Positions 59,289 through 64,000 of a stretch of DNA of 64,000 bases are shown one piece after another. Origin of the DNA: Rufibacter sediminis (GTDB taxonomy: Bacteria; Bacteroidota; Bacteroidia; Cytophagales; Hymenobacteraceae); assembly GCF_014269285.1 (NCBI RefSeq), contig NZ_JACOAF010000042.1:42871-106870 (forward strand), read 5' to 3'. The notes under the pieces were generated by a model. The model was not told the DNA's origin, searched no databases, and saw only the letters and a list, made by a program, of their open reading frames with translations. A program made the position numbers and the translations under genes. Within the stretch, counting starts at the first letter, position 1. Every line of letters begins with the position of its first letter.

Positions 59289-59477
59289 AACTCTGTTATA
59301 CTATTCGGTCCATTCCCGTAACCGCTCTTCGGTTTACTTAGTAGTCTGGCCCGGCATCAAACGCCAGCCCCAGTTGCCATCGCCTTTGCCGGGAGTGTTC
59401 ATCCGGCCAAGTTCTACTATGTTCAGCACATCTTGCAGCGGAAGAAGGACGGGTTTCGCTACCGAAGCATAGACGAT
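59289..59477 (-). pseudogene. malQ 3'-end fragment 2
   Basis: On the minus strand this keeps only the last ~62 codons of malQ. GRMNTPGKGDGNWGWRLMPG is still readable, but two in-frame stop codons interrupt it (CAA to TAA after GQTTK, and TAG before YNRV). It aligns to the same gene end as fragment 1 but is shorter and more decayed. It breaks off at 59477, before the NmrA-like gene. Confidence 0.88.
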
Positions 59478-59729
59478 CCTTTACTTTATCTGTCACATTC
59501 AACATTCTGTTAAAGTCAATTTTACACTCTTGAATCAATTTCCTACTTCACACTCTTAGCTATTGTATAGATTAGGATAACGGCTTATTATTCAATTCAG
59601 CAATAACTCAAACAACCTGTCTTCCTTTAAGCTCCACCCATAAAAACAGCTACAAGAACCACAGATTAGGCTACAGTCGGCAAACCGGATTACATGAATT
59701 TTGCTTCTGTAAAACCAACGGCAAAAATC
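59478..59729. other. intergenic region before the NmrA-like gene
   Basis: AT-rich, about 250 bp, no supported gene. It must hold the promoter of the NmrA-like gene and AraC gene pair. Confidence 0.4.
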
Positions 59730-60632
59730 ATGAAAATTGTAGTAACTGGCTCTATCGGCCACATCGGTAAACCTTTGACCACTAGCTTGGTGCAACAGGG
59801 GCATGGCGTAACGGTGATCAGCAGCACTTCTGATCGGCAACCGGAAATAGAAAACCTGGGGGCCACCGCCGCCATTGGCTCGCTGGAAGACGAGGCATTT
59901 CTCACCACTACCTTCGCCCGCGCCGATGCCGTGTACACCATGGTGCCGCCCAACAATTACTTTGATCCTTCCCTGGATTTACTGGCCTATTACCGCCGTC
60001 TGGGCACAAATTATGCAAACGCTCTCCAGCAGGCAGAGGTAAAGCGGGTGGTCAACCTCAGCAGCATTGGCGCGCATTTAGCCGAAGGGAACGGCATTTT
60101 GGTGGGCGCGCATGACGTAGAGCAGCTGTTAAACCAGTTACCCCCGGCAGTGTCGCTTACGCACCTCCGCCCCACTTCCTTCTACTACAACCTGTATGCT
60201 TACGTAGATCTGATCAAGCAGCAAGGCATCATCGCCACCAATTACGGTGACCGGAACGTGATTCCCTGGGTTTCTCCCCTAGACATTGCCGACGCCGCGG
60301 CGGAAGAGTTAGTGAGCAACGCTACCGGCAGAAAAATACGCTATGTCTGCAGCGATGAACTGACCGGTGAACAGACCGCCCGTATCCTGGGAGCCGCCAT
60401 TGGCAAACCAAACCTGCCATGGGTAGTAGTGCCAGATGAACAAGTCCTCCAGGGATTGACCTCCGTAGGAATGAACCCGAAGATAGCGGCAGGTCTGGTG
60501 GAACTGTATGCGGGTTTGCAAAGCGGGCACCTCTCTGAAGATTACTTCCGCAACCGTCCTGCCATCCTGGGCAAGGTGAAGCTTAGCCATTTTGCCCAGG
60601 AGTTTGCTGGAGCTTTTCATCAAAATTCTTAG
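59730..60632 (+). CDS. NmrA-like NAD(P)-binding oxidoreductase
   Basis: Atypical short-chain dehydrogenase of 300 residues from the ATG at 59730 (MKIVVTGSIGHIGKPLTTS). The Gly-rich NADP-binding loop is VTGSIGHIG (residues 4-12). YTMVPPNNYFDPS, VVNLSSIGAHLAEGNG and THLRPTSFYYNL are typical of the NmrA/ytfG-like group. Substrate and role are unknown; some members are redox sensors or quinone reductases. It lies 9 bp before the AraC regulator, so the two are co-transcribed. Confidence 0.87.
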   Translation: MKIVVTGSIGHIGKPLTTSLVQQGHGVTVISSTSDRQPEIENLGATAAIGSLEDEAFLTTTFARADAVYTMVPPNNYFDPSLDLLAYYRRLGTNYANALQQAEVKRVVNLSSIGAHLAEGNGILVGAHDVEQLLNQLPPAVSLTHLRPTSFYYNLYAYVDLIKQQGIIATNYGDRNVIPWVSPLDIADAAAEELVSNATGRKIRYVCSDELTGEQTARILGAAIGKPNLPWVVVPDEQVLQGLTSVGMNPKIAAGLVELYAGLQSGHLSEDYFRNRPAILGKVKLSHFAQEFAGAFHQNS

Positions 60633-60641
60633 TATTGCAGT

Positions 60642-61565
60642 ATGCCAGCCCAAGCCCCGCTCAGATTCAGAACCATCTCAGACTACCACAAACACATGGG
60701 GTTACCGGCCCCGGAACACCCTTTGGTGAGCGTGATCAATCTGGAGGCGGTTCCGCATTTGGGCACACATGAGTCCCGGAATTATGTCTTGGATTTCTAT
60801 TCCATTGCCATGAAACGGAATGCCAATGTGCGGTTCAAGTACGGCCAGCAGGAATATGATTTCAACGAAGGCATCCTGTTCTTCATCTCGCCCGGACAAG
60901 TGTACCGGATAGAGGCGAACACCAGCGAGGAGGAAGTAAAACGATCTGGCTGGATGCTCCTCCTCCACCCAGATTTCCTCTGGAAAACAGGACTAGCCAA
61001 CACCATCAAGCAGTACGAGTACTTTGACTACTCCGTTAATGAAGCCCTGTTTCTTTCAGAGAAGGAAGAAACGACCGTGTCTGGTTTGATGCAGAACATT
61101 CAGCAGGAGTATCACGCCAACTTTGACAAGTACAGCCAATCCGTCATCATTGCCCAGATTGAATTGCTCCTCACGTACGCCGAACGCTTTTACCACCGGC
61201 AGTTTCTGACCCGTAAAATCACGAACCACCAGATTCTGGACCGGCTGGAAAAAACGCTTTCGGACTACTTTAACAGCGATGCCCTGGAAAAGCAAGGCTT
61301 GCCTACCGTGCACTCCATCGCCGAAGCCCTGAACGTCTCTCCTACGTACCTGAGCAGTTTGCTTAAGGTGTTGACCGGCCAGAGTACGCAACAGCACATC
61401 CATGACAAGCTGATTGAAAAAGCGAAGGAGCGTTTGTCCACCACCTCCTTAACGGTGAGCGAAATCGCCTTTGAGTTAGGGTTTGAGCATTCCCAGTCAT
61501 TCAGCAAGCTCTTCAAAACCAAGACGAACGTATCTCCGCTGGAATTCAGGCAGTCGTTTAACTGA
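60642..61565 (+). CDS. AraC-family transcriptional regulator
   Basis: Regulator of 307 residues. The N-terminal sensing domain is a cupin-like barrel (FKYGQQEYDFNEGILFFISP, about residues 65-84). The C-terminal double helix-turn-helix is VHSIAEALNVSPTYLSSLLK and LTVSEIAFELGFEHSQSFSK (about residues 225-300), ending VSPLEFRQSFN. It sits 9 bp downstream of the NmrA-like gene. It probably regulates that gene or itself. The inducer is unknown. Confidence 0.9.
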   Translation: MPAQAPLRFRTISDYHKHMGLPAPEHPLVSVINLEAVPHLGTHESRNYVLDFYSIAMKRNANVRFKYGQQEYDFNEGILFFISPGQVYRIEANTSEEEVKRSGWMLLLHPDFLWKTGLANTIKQYEYFDYSVNEALFLSEKEETTVSGLMQNIQQEYHANFDKYSQSVIIAQIELLLTYAERFYHRQFLTRKITNHQILDRLEKTLSDYFNSDALEKQGLPTVHSIAEALNVSPTYLSSLLKVLTGQSTQQHIHDKLIEKAKERLSTTSLTVSEIAFELGFEHSQSFSKLFKTKTNVSPLEFRQSFN

Positions 61566-61674
61566 AGGACTTTTGAAGAAGAAGTGTTAGCGCTGTTTCT
61601 AAAGGAAAATAGGAATCACCAGTATCCTCTTCATATTTTCATCAGCCAGCGGGAAGGCGCCCGCGTTTGGCATG

Positions 61675-61718
61675 TTAGTGAGAACACCAACATGGGTTAG
61701 TGAGAACACCAACATGGG
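61675..61718. repeat. two exact 22-bp tandem repeats
   Basis: Copies at 61675-61696 and 61697-61718, each reading TTAGTGAGAACACCAACATG and two further Gs. Each copy can form a small hairpin (GTTAGTG...CACCAAC). They lie between the AraC gene and the malQ terminator, at the right border of the accessory segment. Confidence 0.9.
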
Positions 61719-61830
61719 CAGCTGAAGGTGTGCTTCACTTGCTCTATTCGTATAGACACCATTCAGCGGGAAAGCAGATATAGGTGTTTGTTTTACTTCT
61801 TTTCAGAACAAGAACAGATTCAGCTCCATA

Positions 61831-61863
61831 AAAAAAGCCATAGCATGTTGCTATGGCTTTTTT
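61831..61863 (-). terminator. terminator of the TreY-MalQ gene (T3)
   Basis: Perfect 15-bp stem AAAAAAGCCATAGCA and its complement, 3-nt loop; on the minus strand it ends in a T-run. It is 23 bp after the stop codon. Confidence 0.93.
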
Positions 61864-61885
61864 TATTTATGAGAAATCAAATTTC

Positions 61886-64000
61886 TTAGTCTCTGTTATA
61901 CAACTTCGTCCACTCTCTCAGCTGCTCCTCGGTTTGCTTGGTGATCTGGTCAGGCATCAAGCGCCACCCCCAGTTGCCTTCGCCTTTGCCGGGCGTGTTC
62001 ATGCGGCCGAGTTCGTCAATTCCCAGCACATCTTGCAGCGGCAGGATGGCGGTTTTCGCGACGGAGGCGTAGGCCAACCGGGCGAACACCCACCAGATGT
62101 CATCTTCGCTCAGGCTGCGGCCCACATAGTGCTCAATCTGCTGGTGGAACTCCTTGCCTTCGTTGCGGTACCAACCCAAGGTAGTGTTGTTGTCATGAGT
62201 ACCAGTATAAGCGATGAAGTTACGGGCGTAGTTGTGCGGCATGTACGCGTTCTGCGGCATCTCGTCGCCCCAGGCGAATTGCAGGATCTTCATGCCCGGC
62301 AGGTTGAAGTCGTCGCGCAGTTTCAGCACCAAGTCGTTGATCTCGCCCAGGTCCTCGGCGATGAACGGCAGACTGCCCATCTCCTTCTCCACGAAGGAGA
62401 AGAAATCGGCACCCGGACCTAGTTTCCACTCGCCCTTTTTGGCCGTGGTTTCGCCGGCGGGTACTTCCCAGTAATCGGCGAAGGCTCTGAAGTGGTCCAG
62501 CCGCACCAGGTCATAGAGCTCCATGTTCTTGCGCAGTCGCCCAATCCACCAACTGTAGTCCTGCTCTTTGAGCACGTCCCACTTGAAGACCGGCATTCCC
62601 CACAACTGACCGTCTTCCGAGAAGTCATCGGGTGGTACCCCCGCTACACCGGTCATATTGCCCTCCGCGTCCACGGCAAAGATGTCTCGGTTGCCCCACA
62701 CATCCACGCTGTCATAGCTGATGTAGAACGGCATGTCGCCAAACATCTGGATGCCGCGGTTGTTGCAGTACGTGCGCAGGCGCTTCCACTGTTTGTTGAA
62801 GATGAACTGCACCCATTTGATTTTATCAATCGCCTCGGCGTTTTCCTCTACCAGTTTCTCCAGCGCAGCAGCATCGCGTTGCTTATACTCATCGGACCAC
62901 TGGAACCAGGCGCTGCCGCCGTTCTGCTCTTTGAGTAACACGTACAGCGCAAAGTCATGAAGCCAGCTCGCTTCGGAGCCTACGTAGTCAATGAACTGCT
63001 GTTGCAGCGTCGGGAAATCGCCGGACCTGAAGGTTTGCCAGGCGCGTTCCAGCAAGGCATCTTTCACCCGCTGCACCTCCTGGTAATCTACGTTGCCCGT
63101 CTGCGGCAAATGGTACTCCGGCAACTCCTCTTCCCGCAGCAAGCCTTCTTTGGCCAGCAGCACCGGGCTAATCAGCAGCGGGTTACCGGCCCGGCTGGAG
63201 ATGGAACTGTAGGGCGAATAGCCCTGACCGGCCTCAATTGGGTTGAGCGGCAGCAACTGCCAGTATTTCTGATTGCTGGCGTGCAGAAAATCGGCGAATT
63301 TACGGGCCTCCGGACCCAGGTCCCCAATCCCAAACGCTGAAGGCAGCGAGGTGATGTGCAGCAGAATGCCCGCGCCGCGCTCGTTCTGGGCCCGAAGCTT
63401 GAGCAATGCCAGCGGGAAAATCCCGAACAGATCCGCCACGCTGAGTTCATGCGCATAGTTGCCCGTGCTCCGGATGAGGGTGTCCTGCCAGTCTTTGGGA
63501 GCATCTTCCGGGATGATCACCTTGGTGTCCTTCCAGTCGATGTCCTGTACCGTGTCCACGCCTTGGGCTTTGGCAAGCGCCGCCAAGTGCAGCGGAACGG
63601 CCACTACGTACCAGGTGTGCAGGTGCTTGCGCACGAACGCAAGCACGTGGTTTTTGTATTCGCCCTCTACCGCCAGCGGCAGGTACTCGCCCTTGGCGAA
63701 CAGATCGGCGTTGTTTTTGCGCTCGGTGAAGAGCGTGCGGGTGAGCCACAGTTTAATGCGGGCATCATGGCGGTTTTCCCAGAGGTTCTCCCACAGGGCG
63801 TCCTGCTTGTTAAGGTCATAGTCATTGAGTTCCTCCAGCCATGTTTGCCGCTGCTCGTAATCCACGGGACGGCGGTTGTCTGGGTCTACCAGACTGAAAT
63901 CCCACAGCTCGGTGCCCTGGTACACATCCGGAATGCCCGGCGCGGTGAACTTCAGGAGCACTTGGCTCAGCGAGTTCACAATCCCGAAGTCGGTTGTTTT
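61886..64000 (-). CDS. TreY-MalQ fusion: maltooligosyltrehalose synthase C-terminus and 4-alpha-glucanotransferase (5' end outside the window)
   Basis: Partial CDS; the frame runs off the right edge at 64000 and no start is seen. The visible part begins with the C-terminus of TreY (NSLSQVLLKFTAPGIPDVYQ, then LVDPDNRRPVDY). At about residue 205 it turns into a complete MalQ: GILLHITSLPSAFGIGDLGP, GDMPFYISYDSVDVWGN, VRLDHFRAFADYW with the catalytic Asp, IAEDLGEIN with the catalytic Glu, and YTGTHDNNTTLGWY. It is expected to make maltooligosyltrehalose and rearrange maltodextrins in glycogen and trehalose metabolism. The 3' end is duplicated twice, decayed, to the left. Confidence 0.93.
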   Translation of the reverse strand, partial: KTTDFGIVNSLSQVLLKFTAPGIPDVYQGTELWDFSLVDPDNRRPVDYEQRQTWLEELNDYDLNKQDALWENLWENRHDARIKLWLTRTLFTERKNNADLFAKGEYLPLAVEGEYKNHVLAFVRKHLHTWYVVAVPLHLAALAKAQGVDTVQDIDWKDTKVIIPEDAPKDWQDTLIRSTGNYAHELSVADLFGIFPLALLKLRAQNERGAGILLHITSLPSAFGIGDLGPEARKFADFLHASNQKYWQLLPLNPIEAGQGYSPYSSISSRAGNPLLISPVLLAKEGLLREEELPEYHLPQTGNVDYQEVQRVKDALLERAWQTFRSGDFPTLQQQFIDYVGSEASWLHDFALYVLLKEQNGGSAWFQWSDEYKQRDAAALEKLVEENAEAIDKIKWVQFIFNKQWKRLRTYCNNRGIQMFGDMPFYISYDSVDVWGNRDIFAVDAEGNMTGVAGVPPDDFSEDGQLWGMPVFKWDVLKEQDYSWWIGRLRKNMELYDLVRLDHFRAFADYWEVPAGETTAKKGEWKLGPGADFFSFVEKEMGSLPFIAEDLGEINDLVLKLRDDFNLPGMKILQFAWGDEMPQNAYMPHNYARNFIAYTGTHDNNTTLGWYRNEGKEFHQQIEHYVGRSLSEDDIWWVFARLAYASVAKTAILPLQDVLGIDELGRMNTPGKGEGNWGWRLMPDQITKQTEEQLREWTKLYNRD

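Larger units (their letters stand above)
61566..61885. other. intergenic region with a tandem repeat and the malQ terminator
   Basis: No supported gene. It holds two exact 22-bp direct repeats (61675-61718) and the malQ terminator (61831-61863). Confidence 0.6.

Noticed and set aside
59338-59538. 66-codon minus-strand frame over malQ fragment 2
   Set aside because: It is the decayed malQ end in the wrong frame; the correct frame has two stop codons.

Overview
The window reads as chromosome of a member of the Bacteroidota, most likely the order Cytophagales and family Hymenobacteraceae (Rufibacter/Nibribacter-like). This is inferred from a C-terminal type IX secretion sorting domain, an LVIVD-repeat lipoprotein, a TonB-dependent receptor with an N-terminal carboxypeptidase-regulatory-like domain, DUF2911, DUF4331 and DUF4126 proteins, and a TreY-MalQ fusion. 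I saw no rRNA, tRNA, CRISPR array or intact insertion sequence.

Layout. (1) 46-6682, minus strand: a phenylacetate degradation operon, tetR-paaE-paaA-paaB-paaC-paaD-paaG-paaH, with two inverted-repeat elements inside it. (2) 6.9-12.6 kb: small hypothetical genes, a cold-shock protein, an LVIVD lipoprotein and an outer-membrane barrel protein. (3) 12.9-24.9 kb, plus strand: a molybdenum block. XdhC and a MocA-type cytidylyltransferase are followed by a three-subunit PaoABC-type molybdo-flavoenzyme, then moaD-moaE-moaA, moaC-mobA-moeB(rhodanese)-TauE/SafE permease-moeA. The block makes the enzyme and most of its cofactor pathway. (4) 25-30 kb: hypothetical genes, two aldo/keto reductases, a candidate small RNA and a Pyr4-like membrane terpene-cyclase homologue. 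(5) 30.2-34.6 kb: a two-gene sugar-nucleotide operon with a 1122-residue GHMP kinase-uridylyltransferase fusion. (6) 34.8-44.6 kb: housekeeping and repair genes (Mut7-C protein, photolyase, aldo/keto reductase, MsrA, DUF1622, GH3C-beta-lactamase fusion, DUF4126, PAS-LuxR regulator, RluE-type pseudouridine synthase, ThpR). (7) 45.2-51.0 kb: a T9SS-exported DUF4331 protein, a TPR protein and a TonB-dependent receptor. (8) 51.2-54.2 kb: AraC regulator, metallo-hydrolase, a small disordered protein and DUF2911. (9) 54.3-61.9 kb: an accessory region, starting with a very AT-rich broken NACHT-pentapeptide gene. It then holds two decayed copies of the malQ 3' end, an alcohol dehydrogenase remnant, a lipoprotein metallo-hydrolase, an NmrA-like oxidoreductase and an AraC regulator. 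(10) 61.9-64.0 kb: the 3' part of a TreY-MalQ fusion that runs off the window.

Two signals stand out. First, a dispersed imperfect palindrome, nearly always 36 bp, begins GTTTT and ends AAAAC; it occurs about 28 times between genes from position 1 to 53,663 and then disappears. Second, the malQ 3' end with its terminator is present three times in the same orientation, as if a gene-end integration site had been used repeatedly; a disrupted NACHT NTPase gene, a class linked to anti-phage immunity, lies beside it.
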